A stretch of 46,452 nucleotides of DNA from positions 1 to 46,452 of the forward strand of contig JAPHRJ010000127.1 of the NCBI GenBank assembly GCA_026196045.1. Direction: 5' to 3'. Below the pieces are notes generated by a model. The model worked only from the letters and a program-made list of their open reading frames with translations. It had not been told where the DNA came from and ran no database searches. Below are positions 1-9,385 of the stretch, in pieces. Position numbers and translations under genes: made by a program. The DNA comes from Gammaproteobacteria bacterium (GTDB lineage Bacteria > Pseudomonadota > Gammaproteobacteria > UBA6429 > Thiohalophilaceae). Each line of letters opens with the position of its first letter. Within the stretch, counting starts at the first letter, position 1.

Positions 1-35
1 CGGCAAACCTCCGCGTCTGATTTTATTTCATGATC

Positions 36-126
36 GGTATTCATCCTTCGACAGCGCTCAGGACGAACGGGGTTATTTTATTGGTGTTCATTCGACCGTG
101 CTCAGAACGAATGGTGTTATTTTATT
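36..126. repeat. Two degenerate tandem copies of a ~45-bp repeat
   Basis: Unit 1 (36-82) and unit 2 (83-126) share the order GGTRTTCAT, TTCGAC, GCTCAG, ACGAA, GGTGTTATTTTATT-like end. A third copy begins at 127 (GATATTCAT) and then decays. The core TTCGACAGCGCTCAGGACGAA resembles a dispersed intergenic repeat that I know from many proteobacterial genomes. No gene is supported in 1-323; the rest of this stretch is AT-rich and unremarkable. Confidence 0.6.
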
Positions 127-323
127 GATATTCATTTTTTATCTGGTACGGTCCATAATGAATAGTTTTTACTCGCCAGGTAGACAATACAACTATTCAG
201 CACTTTGTTTATTCTAATAACCATAATGATTACCCGGAAACATTTCTTTCCCTCTATAGTTTTACAATTAACCCCCATACACGAACTGATTTCATTTAGC
301 TCGCATGATAAACTCTCTGTTCT

Positions 324-1820
324 ATGAATACTGAGCAAGACAAGTCAATCAATAAGCTGGCACCCACTCTGGACAAGCGGGCACTGTATACCGAGCTCAC
401 ACGTATCCTGCCTGCTGACAGTGTATTGTTTGACGAGGAAGATCTACACCCTTACGAATGTGATGCCTTATCGGCTTATCGTCAGTTGCCGATGATCGTT
501 GTCCTGCCAAATACGATTGAACAGGTGCAGGCGATCATGCGTCTGTGTCATCAGCATAATATTCCTGTTGTCGCGCGCGGTGCTGGTACCGGTCTCTCTG
601 GTGGAGCGATGCCATTAGGCGATGGTATAGTTTTAAGTCTGGCTCGTTTCATGTCCGTCTTAAATATTGATCCCCTGGCTCGCACGGCTGTAGTGCAACC
701 GGGCGTGCGTAACCTGGCTATTTCTGAAGCCGTTAAACCTTTTGGCCTGTATTATGCGCCCGATCCTTCTTCACAGATCGCCTGCACCATCGGCGGTAAT
801 GTGGCAGAAAACTCTGGTGGAGTGCATTGTCTTAAATATGGCCTGACGGTTCATAATATTCAGAAAGTAAAACTGATAACCGTTGATGGCGAACTACTCA
901 CGCTAGGTTGCGATGCACTCGATAGTGCTGGCTATGATCTACTTGCCATTATTAATGGCTCTGAAGGTATGCTGGGTGTCGTGGTCGAAGTCACCGTTAA
1001 GCTGACACCACTCCCCGATCGTGCCCAGGTTATTCTTGCCGCTTTTGATGATATCGAAAAGGCCGGCAGTGCTGTTGGTGAAGTGATTGCTGCCGGTATT
1101 ATTCCTGCCGGTCTGGAAATGATGGACAAGCTTGCGATTCAGGCGGCCGAGGATTTTGTTCATGTCGGTTATCCTACAGAGGCCGAAGCGATTCTGTTAT
1201 GTGAGCTGGATGGTACCAATGAAGAAGTCTCCGAGCAGATCCTGACGGTTAGAAAAGTCATGCGGGACTGCGGTGCCACCGAAGTCCGTACGGCCAAAGA
1301 TGAAGAAGAACGCCAGGCTTTCTGGAAAGGTCGCAAGGCGGCTTTCCCCGCTGTCGGTCGACTCGCGCCAGATTACTATTGCATGGACGGCACCATACCG
1401 CGTAAACATTTACCTTTTATCCTACGGCGTATGGCTGAGTTATCAAAACAGTACGACCTGCCTGTTGCCAATGTGTTTCATGCGGGGGACGGTAACCTGC
1501 ATCCATTGATTTTATATGATGCCAATAATCCCGGTGAGCTGGAACGCACGGAAGAGTTTGGTGGCAAGATCCTGGAACTGTGTATTGAAGTGGGTGGTAC
1601 CATTACTGGTGAGCATGGTGTGGGCATCGAAAAACTTAAACAGATGCATATCCAGTTTACAACGGAAGAGTTGCAACAGTTCCATGCCTTAAAACATGCA
1701 TTCGATCCCAAAGCTTTGTTGAATCCAGGCAAAGCCGTTCCTACTCCACGGCGTTGTTCAGAGTACCGGCAACTCCCGAATCAGGCTCAGCAGGCACATT
1801 GCGATGGTGAACACGAATGA
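324..1820 (+). CDS. glcD: Glycolate oxidase FAD subunit GlcD
   Basis: Catalytic flavin subunit that oxidises glycolate to glyoxylate and passes electrons on through GlcE/GlcF to the quinone pool. The 498-residue product has the normal GlcD length. An FAD-binding PCMH region lies near residues 55-235, with the glycine-rich stretch ARGAGTGLSGGAMP, and the FAD-oxidase C-terminal domain contains HAGDGNLHP, GEHGVGIEK and the closing FDPKALLNPGK. It is the first gene of glcDEF; its stop overlaps the glcE start by four bases, so translation is probably coupled. No strong ribosome binding site precedes the ATG at 324. In a RuBisCO-bearing cell the likely job is removal of glycolate derived from 2-phosphoglycolate. 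A D-lactate dehydrogenase is the main alternative, but the DEF gene order favours glycolate oxidase. Confidence 0.93.
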   Translation: MNTEQDKSINKLAPTLDKRALYTELTRILPADSVLFDEEDLHPYECDALSAYRQLPMIVVLPNTIEQVQAIMRLCHQHNIPVVARGAGTGLSGGAMPLGDGIVLSLARFMSVLNIDPLARTAVVQPGVRNLAISEAVKPFGLYYAPDPSSQIACTIGGNVAENSGGVHCLKYGLTVHNIQKVKLITVDGELLTLGCDALDSAGYDLLAIINGSEGMLGVVVEVTVKLTPLPDRAQVILAAFDDIEKAGSAVGEVIAAGIIPAGLEMMDKLAIQAAEDFVHVGYPTEAEAILLCELDGTNEEVSEQILTVRKVMRDCGATEVRTAKDEEERQAFWKGRKAAFPAVGRLAPDYYCMDGTIPRKHLPFILRRMAELSKQYDLPVANVFHAGDGNLHPLILYDANNPGELERTEEFGGKILELCIEVGGTITGEHGVGIEKLKQMHIQFTTEELQQFHALKHAFDPKALLNPGKAVPTPRRCSEYRQLPNQAQQAHCDGEHE

Positions 1821-2896
1821 GCCGGGATATTAGTGACTCATTACAGGAACAGGTGCTGGCTGCGGCCAATGCTGGAACTCCCCTGACAATTCATGGCGGT
1901 AGCAGTAAAGCCTTTCTGGGAAATACTTCCTCTTGCGATACAGCCACGCTATTAGATGTTAGCCCGCATTCAGGTATTATCAGTTATGAACCAGTCGAAC
2001 TGGTCGTCACTGCACGAGCGGGGACGCCCTTAAAAGAACTGGAACAGGCTCTGGCCGCACAGGGACAGATGTTACCTTTTGAGCCTCCCCATTATGGTGA
2101 CAACGCCACACTTGGTGGCACCATTGCCTGTGGTCTGTCCGGCCCACGTCGTCCGTTTGCTGGTTCAGCCCGTGATTATGTGCTCGGTGTAAAACTTATT
2201 AATGGTCGCGGTGAAATCTTACAGTTTGGTGGTCAGGTCATGAAGAATGTGGCCGGTTATGACTGTTCACGACTCATGGCTGGTGCGATGGGAACATTAG
2301 GCGTATTGCTTGAGATCAGTTTAAAAGTTCTCCCCATTCCCGCAGCAGAACAAACACTGGTTAAAACACTCGATGCATCACGTGCATTAAAGACCATGAA
2401 TGAACTGGCAGGCCAGTCATCTCCCTTATCCGCTATCAGTTATGATGGGCAGCAGTTGTACCTGCGTTTATGCGGTACTGAAACCGCCGTGGCCAGTGCC
2501 GCCAAATGTTTGGGTGGTGAAAAGCTGGATAAAGATACTGACTTCTGGAACAGGATCAAAGAACACCGGCATGCGTTTTTCCAGCATCCGCTGCCGTTAT
2601 GGCGTTTGTCTGTACCGGCAACTGCACCTTTGCTGGATTTACCTGGACAATGGTTTATCGACTGGGCCGGTGCACAGCGTTGGCTCATTACCGATAGCAA
2701 AGCCGAGCGTATTCGACAACTGGTTAGCGAACAGGGTGGCCATGCGACCGCCTTTCGCAATGCCACAAATGAAACTGATAGATTTCAGACTCCCGAAGCC
2801 GGCGTGATGTTATTACATACGCGATTAAAACAGGCTTTCGATCCCAAAGGCATATTTAATCCCGGCCGCCTGTACGCCGATCTGCAACAGGAATAG
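1817..2896 (+). CDS. glcE: Glycolate oxidase subunit GlcE
   Basis: Second FAD-binding subunit of the glycolate oxidase complex, 359 residues, the usual GlcE size. The protein lacks the first ~40 residues seen in GlcD and starts almost directly in the PCMH fold (TIHGGSSKAFLG). It continues with LGGTIACGLSGPRRP and GGQVMKNVAGYDCSRLMAGAMGTLG, a hallmark stretch of GlcE, and ends in FDPKGIFNPGRLY. The ATG at 1817 overlaps the glcD stop (ATGA), and glcF follows after six bases. GlcE is required for activity in E. coli and is thought to hold a second flavin; that role here is inferred from family membership. Confidence 0.92.
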   Translation: MSRDISDSLQEQVLAAANAGTPLTIHGGSSKAFLGNTSSCDTATLLDVSPHSGIISYEPVELVVTARAGTPLKELEQALAAQGQMLPFEPPHYGDNATLGGTIACGLSGPRRPFAGSARDYVLGVKLINGRGEILQFGGQVMKNVAGYDCSRLMAGAMGTLGVLLEISLKVLPIPAAEQTLVKTLDASRALKTMNELAGQSSPLSAISYDGQQLYLRLCGTETAVASAAKCLGGEKLDKDTDFWNRIKEHRHAFFQHPLPLWRLSVPATAPLLDLPGQWFIDWAGAQRWLITDSKAERIRQLVSEQGGHATAFRNATNETDRFQTPEAGVMLLHTRLKQAFDPKGIFNPGRLYADLQQE

Positions 2897-2902
2897 TTAA
2901 AC

Positions 2903-4129
2903 ATGCAGACCGAACTGGCCGACTTTATAAAAGACACCGATGCAGGCAAAGAAGCCGATACCATCCTGCGTAGTTGCGTGCACTGTGGTTTCTGCACCGC
3001 GACCTGTCCAACGTATCAAATATTAGGCGATGAACTCGATGGCCCTCGTGGGCGGATTTATCTGATCAAGCAAATGCTGGAAGGCCATGAAGCCACGGCT
3101 AAAACACAGTTACACCTGGATCGTTGTTTAAGTTGTCGCGCCTGTGAAACCACCTGTCCTTCCGGTGTGCAATACGGTCGACTGGTTGAGATTGGTCGTC
3201 ATTATATTAACCAGCGTGTCGAGCGCCCATTCATAGAAAAACTCAAACGCAAAGTTTTACTCAGTATTCTGCCTTACCCAAAACGACTGGCTCCGCTGTT
3301 AAAACTGGGACAGACTATTAAGCCGCTATTACCTTCGGCTTTAAAAAATAAAATACCGACTGTCGAAGAAAAAATGCACTCGCCGCAACGTGACGCTAAG
3401 CCACATCAACGTCATATGCTGGTGCTACAGGGTTGCGCTCAATCGGTAATGAAACCTTCGACCAATACGGCGGCAGAAAATATTCTTGATAAGCTCGGTA
3501 TTAGTTTGATCACCGCAACTGAAGCCGGATGTTGTGGTGCCGTAAGTTATCATATGAGCGAGCATGATGAAGGTCTGGACTTTATGCGTGGAAACATTAA
3601 TGCATGGTGGCCCTATGTTGAAAACGGTTGTGAAGCTATCCTGATTAATGCCAGCGGCTGTGGCGCGATAGTAAAAGAATATGCCGAGCTACTGAAACAT
3701 GACCCTGTCTATGCTGAAAAAGCCAAACGTATTTCTGCGTTAGCCAAAGATCCCGTTGAAGTGCTGGCCAATGAAGATCTATCTGCTTTATCTATTAATA
3801 ACCCCAATATCAAAGTCGCATTTCAAACACCCTGTACCCTGCAACATGCCCTGCAACTCAATGGCCGGGTTGAAATCATCCTGAGTAAACTGGGGTTTAA
3901 ACTCACTCCTGTTGATGATGCCCATTTATGCTGCGGCTCAGCCGGCACTTATTCTTTATTACAAAGCAAGCTCTCTGAACAGTTGCGCGATAATAAACTG
4001 AACCATCTTATGGCAGGCCAGCCTGATGTGATTGCAACGGCAAATATTGGTTGTCATATGCACCTGCAAAGCCAGTCAACTGTTCCTGTAAAACACTGGC
4101 TGGAGCTGGTTGCCGATACCCTGCGATAG
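2903..4129 (+). CDS. glcF: Glycolate oxidase iron-sulfur subunit GlcF
   Basis: Electron-transfer subunit that links the flavin subunits to the membrane quinone pool. Two [4Fe-4S] ferredoxin motifs are visible: C25-x2-C28-x2-C31-x3-C35 followed by Pro, and C76-x2-C79-x2-C82-x3-C86 followed by Pro. Two cysteine-rich CCG domains follow, one around AGCCGAVSYH and one around HLCCGSAGTYS, as in GlcF, GlpC and heterodisulfide reductase subunits. Length (408) matches GlcF. It ends the operon; the convergent phosphoesterase gene ends 24 bases beyond. The intergenic stretch has only a weak GTAAAT/ATTTAC hairpin at 4145-4160, not a convincing terminator. Confidence 0.93.
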   Translation: MQTELADFIKDTDAGKEADTILRSCVHCGFCTATCPTYQILGDELDGPRGRIYLIKQMLEGHEATAKTQLHLDRCLSCRACETTCPSGVQYGRLVEIGRHYINQRVERPFIEKLKRKVLLSILPYPKRLAPLLKLGQTIKPLLPSALKNKIPTVEEKMHSPQRDAKPHQRHMLVLQGCAQSVMKPSTNTAAENILDKLGISLITATEAGCCGAVSYHMSEHDEGLDFMRGNINAWWPYVENGCEAILINASGCGAIVKEYAELLKHDPVYAEKAKRISALAKDPVEVLANEDLSALSINNPNIKVAFQTPCTLQHALQLNGRVEIILSKLGFKLTPVDDAHLCCGSAGTYSLLQSKLSEQLRDNKLNHLMAGQPDVIATANIGCHMHLQSQSTVPVKHWLELVADTLR

Positions 4130-4152
4130 TCCAACCCTAACCAGGTAAATCG

Positions 4153-5508
4153 TTATTTACAATGTGATAGTGTACGTGCAGGTATATCTTTTTTTGTAAT
4201 TGAAAACTGATCCAGCACTATCCCATACCTGCTGATGAACTCACCGCTTAGTGTCTTTCCATTGATATCAACTAGTAAGCTGCCCGCCTCCAGTAAGGAA
4301 ATGTCCATTGCCGGATGATTCAAAGGGCCCTGGTCGAGTTTCGATGAAGACCCTACGACGGCATATACTGTCCCCTGATTCGCATGCTTATTTACAGGTT
4401 TGGTAAAGTCTGTATTGTCATTCTTATTTACTTTCATGGCTTCACGCCATTCACCAGATTTACCATAGTGACAGGCTAATAAATGGCTACGTTCATACAT
4501 ATGGCTATGACCGCTTAAAACTAAATCGGCACTAAACTGTTCCAATATTGGCAATACATTCTCTCGTACCTCAAATAAACGACCGTGACTGTCACGCCGG
4601 CTATCGGAGTTATGTGAGCCTTTGGTATATGGAGGATGATGAAAGGCGACAATCAACCAGTCCTGTTTTTTGTTCTTCTTATATTTGATTAAGTCCTGTT
4701 CAAGCCATTCCAGCATCTCACTACCAACTGACATATCGCTGGCCTGTGAATCAAGAATTACGAAATGTACGTTGCTGTGATCAAATGAATAATAGGATTC
4801 AGTCGTAGATACATGACCACCTGATTCGGCCTGTTGCGGCAAACTGAATATGTCATAAAAAGCCCAGCGCCGATCATCATGATTCCCATAAACAGGCCAG
4901 ATGGGAATATTACGTAAAATTCCAGAAAAAGGCGCGAAGAAGCCTTTCTGGAACTGCTTATTACTACCCGACTTATAGGCGTTATCACCGGTAGTCAGTA
5001 ACAGATCCAGGTAGGCTTTATCATCACGTGGATTTTCATTCAGGTATTCCAGCAAGGCATCACGTACCTCGGTCTGGATCTGACCGGCATAACCAGGATC
5101 ACCCAGGACGGCAAAACGTAATTCGGTTGCCTGTCCCATTTCTGGGGGTGTCACAAACCAGAAATCCTGTCCCTTGTATGTGGCTGATTGCTCTGTGCCA
5201 GCACTGTAAAAATAACGAGTTCCGGCTTTAAGTCCGGTGATCCGTACTTCATGTTCTTCGCCTTTCCTTTGAGTTTGAACCACATTGTTCAGCTTACTGG
5301 CTTCCAGGCCATAACGTACCGTACCAATATACTCATCTTCACTTTGCCAACGAATAGTCATTGCCGAGGGAGCGGGCATCATTAAATAGGGGGCTCGTTC
5401 TCCAGTATAAAAACTGCCGCTATAAACATCGATAAACCGCCCAACCCCGTACAACAGAATCAGTAACAGCAGGAGCCCAAATACTCGTTTAACCCATTTC
5501 AGCAACAT
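4153..5508 (-). CDS. Membrane-anchored calcineurin-like metallophosphoesterase (purple acid phosphatase type)
   Basis: Likely periplasmic, metal-dependent phosphatase; substrate unknown. Residues 5-24 form one hydrophobic helix (LLLLLILLYGVGRF), a signal anchor or uncleaved signal peptide. Residues ~40-125 look like the fibronectin-like N-terminal domain of purple acid phosphatases (MTIRWQS, VRYGLEA, GLKAGTRYFYSAG). The catalytic domain carries the ordered metal motifs GDPGY, TTGDNAY, YGNHDD, AFHHPPYTKGSHN and LSGHSHMYER. Both neighbours are separate units: glcF converges on its 3' side and the LTA-synthase-like gene diverges on its 5' side, with a 123-base shared upstream region. Enzyme class is clear; a physiological role such as phosphate scavenging is only a guess. 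Confidence 0.82.
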   Translation of the reverse strand: MLLKWVKRVFGLLLLLILLYGVGRFIDVYSGSFYTGERAPYLMMPAPSAMTIRWQSEDEYIGTVRYGLEASKLNNVVQTQRKGEEHEVRITGLKAGTRYFYSAGTEQSATYKGQDFWFVTPPEMGQATELRFAVLGDPGYAGQIQTEVRDALLEYLNENPRDDKAYLDLLLTTGDNAYKSGSNKQFQKGFFAPFSGILRNIPIWPVYGNHDDRRWAFYDIFSLPQQAESGGHVSTTESYYSFDHSNVHFVILDSQASDMSVGSEMLEWLEQDLIKYKKNKKQDWLIVAFHHPPYTKGSHNSDSRRDSHGRLFEVRENVLPILEQFSADLVLSGHSHMYERSHLLACHYGKSGEWREAMKVNKNDNTDFTKPVNKHANQGTVYAVVGSSSKLDQGPLNHPAMDISLLEAGSLLVDINGKTLSGEFISRYGIVLDQFSITKKDIPARTLSHCK

Positions 5509-5631
5509 GATTTCTCAACCAGAAGAATATTATTTACAGTTTTGAACTTTATCACACCTGACCGGTCTTTTTTGCAACACCTTATACCGTTAGAATACAC
5601 AATATAATCAACTATTAACAAAGACGAGATA

Positions 5632-7632
5632 ATGCAAAAACTGCCCCGCCTGCTCCACTTCCTGCTCAATATGGTATTTCTCAATCTGGGGCTACTATTC
5701 CTTTTCCGTCTCGCATTCTGGGGCTATTTCTCTAACCCTAATGATCCTGTCCCGGTCGATATGCTGCTTAATAGTTTCTACATGGGCATCAAATTTGACC
5801 TGCGGCTTGTTCTATTGATATTGCTGCCATTGTTTGCCTTTGGGGGCTTCCGGATTTTCAGTCCCTTTGAATCAAAAATTGCACGTAATCTCTGGTTTGG
5901 CTATCTGGGACTGGCCTTTGCCGTTGTACTGTTATTCTATTATATGAACTTCGGCTATTACGCTTACCTGCAAACCCCCATGAATGCGACCGTATTACGG
6001 TTTGCCTATAACTTTTCCACATCCATGCAAATGGTACGTGAGAGTTATCCCGTTATTCCTATCACTATGTCGTTGCTGGTTCTAATTAGTCTGTACGTCT
6101 GGTTCCTGCATCGCTTGTTATCCCATGCTGCCCTCTATGCCAACCCACATTTCCGTGGCTGGTACAAAACCGGTATGGTATCCACCACGATACTTCTGAT
6201 CTTACTGGGCTTATATGGCAAGTTCTCTTATTACCCCCTGCGTTGGAGTGATGCTTTTTCATCTCCCCACGCCTTTGCCCCAGCCGTTACCCTGAACCCG
6301 GTTTTATATTTTTTCAATACGCTAAAAAACAAGACCGTTGGCTATGATGAAAATAAGACTCGTGAATACTACGATGTCGTAGCGGATTTCCTCGGAGTAG
6401 AAAACAAAGATCCACAGACACTAAATTATCGCCGTGAAATTAAACAGGCTGGGCCTTATGCCGCACAACGTCCCAATGTTGTGATGGTGTTTCTGGAATC
6501 CTTTGCCTCCTATAAAGCCGGAGTCTTTGGTAATCCTTTAAACCCAACACCTCATTTTGATGCCATGGCAAAACAAAGCCTGCAGTTCACCCGTTATTAT
6601 TCACCTCATACCGGTACGGCTCGTTCCGTCTTTGCTGCAATCACCGGTATTCCTGATATAGAACTCAATAAAACTTCATCCCGTAATCCACTGGTCGTAG
6701 ATCAACACACTGTTGTTAATGCATTTAAAGATTATGAAAAATTCTATTTCCTTGGTGGCAGTGCTAACTGGGGTAATATTCGTGGCGTATTGCAACATAA
6801 CATCCATGATCTGCAAGTTTATGAAGAAGGCAGTTATAGCTCACCACGTATTGATGTCTGGGGGATCTCTGATCTGGATCTTTTCCGTGAAGCAGATACC
6901 GTATTAAAAGAACAGGATAAACCGTTCTTTGCCATTATCCAGACTTCGGGGAATCACCGTCCTTATACCATTCCAGAAAATAATGAAGGCTTCGAATCCA
7001 TAGAACATGACAAGGATACGATTAATAAAGCCGGCTTTAATTCTAATGGTGAATACAATGCTTTCCGTTTTATGGATCACAGCATTGGATTTTTTCTTGA
7101 AGCAGCTAAACAATCCAGTTATTTTGATAATACGATCTTTATTTTCTATGGTGATCACGGTATCACTGGCTATGGTGGAGAACATTCCCCCGAGTTTGAA
7201 AATGATTACGTACTTACAGGATTTCATACCCCATTAGTATTTTATGCACCTAAATTAATCACCAAACCTTATATCGATACCAGCCCGGCCAGTGAGCTGG
7301 ACTTACTCCCAACCATTGCTGGACTGGCCGCACCCGGTTATGTAAATACCAGTCTGGGTCGTGACTTACGTGATCCTCAGTTTGCGGACAAACGTTATGC
7401 ATTTACGATCACACATCATAGTGTTCCTGAGATTGGAGTCATAGCTGATGATTATTACTTCCGCATGAATGCTAATGGAACACAGAAATTGCTTTCACAT
7501 ACCCGTTCAGAAAACTATCAGGAAAACAGGATTGAACAACAACCTGACATAGCAACAAAACTGGAAACATTAACTACTGGCCTGCATGAAACGGCTAAAT
7601 ACATGCTTTATCATAATAGTCATTCTGAATAA
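5632..7632 (+). CDS. LTA synthase-like sulfatase-superfamily phosphoglycerol transferase
   Basis: Inner-membrane enzyme with a large periplasmic catalytic domain. About five transmembrane helices occupy residues 10-32, 52-75, 86-105, 138-160 and 181-200. The alkaline-phosphatase/sulfatase fold follows from ~280 to ~590. Expected active-site features are present: a metal-binding Glu in VFLESF (E289), the catalytic threonine region HTGTARS (T327 or T329) and the FYGDHG metal motif. Known relatives transfer phosphoglycerol from phosphatidylglycerol to teichoic acids or, in Gram-negatives, to periplasmic glucans (OpgB type). The exopolysaccharide operon starts 250 bases downstream on the same strand, so decoration of that polymer is possible but unproven. 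Start ATG 5632 has a GAG-type ribosome binding site. Confidence 0.83.
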   Translation: MQKLPRLLHFLLNMVFLNLGLLFLFRLAFWGYFSNPNDPVPVDMLLNSFYMGIKFDLRLVLLILLPLFAFGGFRIFSPFESKIARNLWFGYLGLAFAVVLLFYYMNFGYYAYLQTPMNATVLRFAYNFSTSMQMVRESYPVIPITMSLLVLISLYVWFLHRLLSHAALYANPHFRGWYKTGMVSTTILLILLGLYGKFSYYPLRWSDAFSSPHAFAPAVTLNPVLYFFNTLKNKTVGYDENKTREYYDVVADFLGVENKDPQTLNYRREIKQAGPYAAQRPNVVMVFLESFASYKAGVFGNPLNPTPHFDAMAKQSLQFTRYYSPHTGTARSVFAAITGIPDIELNKTSSRNPLVVDQHTVVNAFKDYEKFYFLGGSANWGNIRGVLQHNIHDLQVYEEGSYSSPRIDVWGISDLDLFREADTVLKEQDKPFFAIIQTSGNHRPYTIPENNEGFESIEHDKDTINKAGFNSNGEYNAFRFMDHSIGFFLEAAKQSSYFDNTIFIFYGDHGITGYGGEHSPEFENDYVLTGFHTPLVFYAPKLITKPYIDTSPASELDLLPTIAGLAAPGYVNTSLGRDLRDPQFADKRYAFTITHHSVPEIGVIADDYYFRMNANGTQKLLSHTRSENYQENRIEQQPDIATKLETLTTGLHETAKYMLYHNSHSE

Positions 7633-7662
7633 AAAACTGTTTTAGGCTTTAACCATCCCGCC

Positions 7663-7705
7663 TGACAGGAGAGGTCTTTCATATCGCCTTGAGACTATCC
7701 TGTCA
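7663..7705. other. Imperfect inverted repeat upstream of polysaccharide operon
   Basis: TGACAGGA at 7663-7670 pairs with TCCTGTCA at 7698-7705, extended inward by GAGGTCT against AGACTA with a bulge, leaving a ~13-base loop. It lies 31 bases after the LTA-synthase-like stop. No U-run follows, so it may be an operator or leader hairpin rather than a terminator. Confidence 0.35.
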
Positions 7706-7741
7706 CTCCTATAACAGGATGAAATTGTTAATAAATATTAC

Positions 7742-7849
7742 ATGAATAATCAGGGCTTATCACTTACAACTCAAGAGTGGCAATCAATGCTATCCCAAAA
7801 TGGGACTATACTTAATGAGGAAATATTGAGTTTTTCTGCCACCCAATAA
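7742..7849 (+). pseudogene. 35-codon ORF, possible YgfZ N-terminal remnant
   Basis: A short ORF from ATG 7742 to TAA encodes 35 residues. Its middle part, EWQSMLSQNGTILNEEILSF, recalls the first residues of YgfZ/GcvT-like folate-binding proteins, where a W..FL...GA......FG pattern is common. There is no ribosome binding site and no downstream continuation of that family, so if the likeness is real it is a decayed fragment. It could equally be chance. Confidence 0.2.
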
Positions 7850-7885
7850 TGTCATTCCTGACAAAGGAAGTCGGTTATATCTGAT

Positions 7886-9385
7886 GTGGCTCAACTAAAA
7901 AGTACCAGCATTATGCAAAGTATGCAGCGACTTCTCTTATTGGGATTATTCATCTGCACTACCTTTATTGTTGCAGTACCTCAAAGTATGGCTTCTCAGG
8001 CAGCTGGTGAAACATCAGCGACTTCAATGACACCCTCAGAAAACTCAGTTTCATTCAATGTCAAAGATCCCGGTGAAATATATGTCACCGAAACAGTCCT
8101 GGAAAAAGTCGTTGTTCACTCACAGGAAAAACCCTGGATTACCGATGCTCTGCTCACTCTCCTCTATACCATCGTTGCACTTATTTTTATTTATACTGTG
8201 CGTCACTACTGGTTCACCTTTAACCGTCTGTTTGGCACTCAACGGCATCCCTATATCGATGTTGATACGGCAAACTGGCCCACGGTTACGGTGGTAATAC
8301 CCGCACATAACGAAGAAAAAGTAATTAGTCATACGATTGAAGCCCTGCTTGAGAGTGACTATCCCGCAAACAAATTTCGTATCATGCCAATCAATGATCG
8401 TTCTACTGATGATACTGAAGCCATCATTAAAGATTATGCACAAAAATACCCGGCTAAAATTCGGCCCGTTTTTCGTAGTGCAGGAAAACCCGGTAAAGCG
8501 GCAGCCTTAAAAGATGCCACCCGTTTTATTGAAACTGAAATCCTGATCGTTTTTGATGCTGACTACATTCCTGGAAAAGGATTATTAAAACAACTGGTTT
8601 CTCCTTTCTTTGATCCCGAAGTCGGTGCCATGATGGGACGTGTAGTCCCTCACAATGTTGGGCACAACCTTTTAACTCGCCTTATGGATCTTGAACGTTC
8701 TGGCGGCTATCAGGTGGATCAACAGGCACGTATGAATATGCATCTGGTACCCCAATATGGCGGCACGGTTGGTGGTGTTCGAGTTAGTGCTCTTGACAGT
8801 GTTGGAGGCTGGGATGCAAAAACTCTGGCTGAAGACACCGATCTTACCTACCGACTTCTACTGGCAGGATGGAAAACCGTTTATCAAAACCGCTCTGAAT
8901 GTTATGAAGAAGCGCCGGAAACATGGGATGCACGTTTAAAACAAATTTCACGCTGGGCCAAAGGCCATAACCTTTCAACCGCTCGTTATACATTACCATT
9001 ATTATTTAATCGTCATGCCAGCCTGTTTGAAAAAATAGATGGCATCTTGCTTCTTGGTGTTTATGTTATGTCACCACTGCTGTTGCTAGGATGGATTACC
9101 GCCATCATTCTTTTCTTTCTGGGTGAGTACTTAATGTTTGGTGTAATAAGCCTGCTGGTGCTGACATCATTTGGTGCGCTTGGTAATTTCGCCGCCTTTT
9201 TTGAAATTTCGGCTGCCGTTCGTCTGGATAGCTGTCGCCAACGTATCCGCCTGTTACCCTTAAATATTATTAATTTTCTTCTGAGCATGATTGCCATTAC
9301 TCGAGCCACATTTGCATTTATGCTACCGGGGCAACAATTCCGAGACTTCTGGGAAAAAACAGAACGGTTCAGGAGAAAGCTATAA
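7886..9385 (+). CDS. Processive family 2 glycosyltransferase (exopolysaccharide synthase)
   Basis: Inner-membrane polymerase of the cellulose/hyaluronan/PgaC type. A signal-peptide-like segment (residues 10-37, ending SMASQA) and a ~60-residue periplasmic stretch precede a transmembrane helix at 88-105. The GT-A domain has all processive-GT2 signatures: VVIPAHNEE, NDRST (D171), DAD (D224/D226), AEDTD (E316, D317) and Q353-x-x-R356-W357. Three C-terminal membrane segments lie around 385-480. GTG at 7886 is taken as start; ATG at 7913 begins exactly at the signal-peptide N-region and is a good alternative, and neither has a well-spaced ribosome binding site. It overlaps the next gene by one base (TAATG). 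The following epimerase suggests that UDP-GlcNAc or UDP-ManNAc is the sugar donor, an inference. Confidence 0.87.
   Translation: MAQLKSTSIMQSMQRLLLLGLFICTTFIVAVPQSMASQAAGETSATSMTPSENSVSFNVKDPGEIYVTETVLEKVVVHSQEKPWITDALLTLLYTIVALIFIYTVRHYWFTFNRLFGTQRHPYIDVDTANWPTVTVVIPAHNEEKVISHTIEALLESDYPANKFRIMPINDRSTDDTEAIIKDYAQKYPAKIRPVFRSAGKPGKAAALKDATRFIETEILIVFDADYIPGKGLLKQLVSPFFDPEVGAMMGRVVPHNVGHNLLTRLMDLERSGGYQVDQQARMNMHLVPQYGGTVGGVRVSALDSVGGWDAKTLAEDTDLTYRLLLAGWKTVYQNRSECYEEAPETWDARLKQISRWAKGHNLSTARYTLPLLFNRHASLFEKIDGILLLGVYVMSPLLLLGWITAIILFFLGEYLMFGVISLLVLTSFGALGNFAAFFEISAAVRLDSCRQRIRLLPLNIINFLLSMIAITRATFAFMLPGQQFRDFWEKTERFRRKL

Noticed and set aside
36-126. CRISPR-like tandem repeat
   Set aside because: Only two degenerate copies, no regular spacers and no cas genes in the window.
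7776-7793. TGGCAATCAATGCT, a sigma-54-like sequence upstream of the polysaccharide operon
   Set aside because: Only eight bases separate GG and GC, where ten are required.
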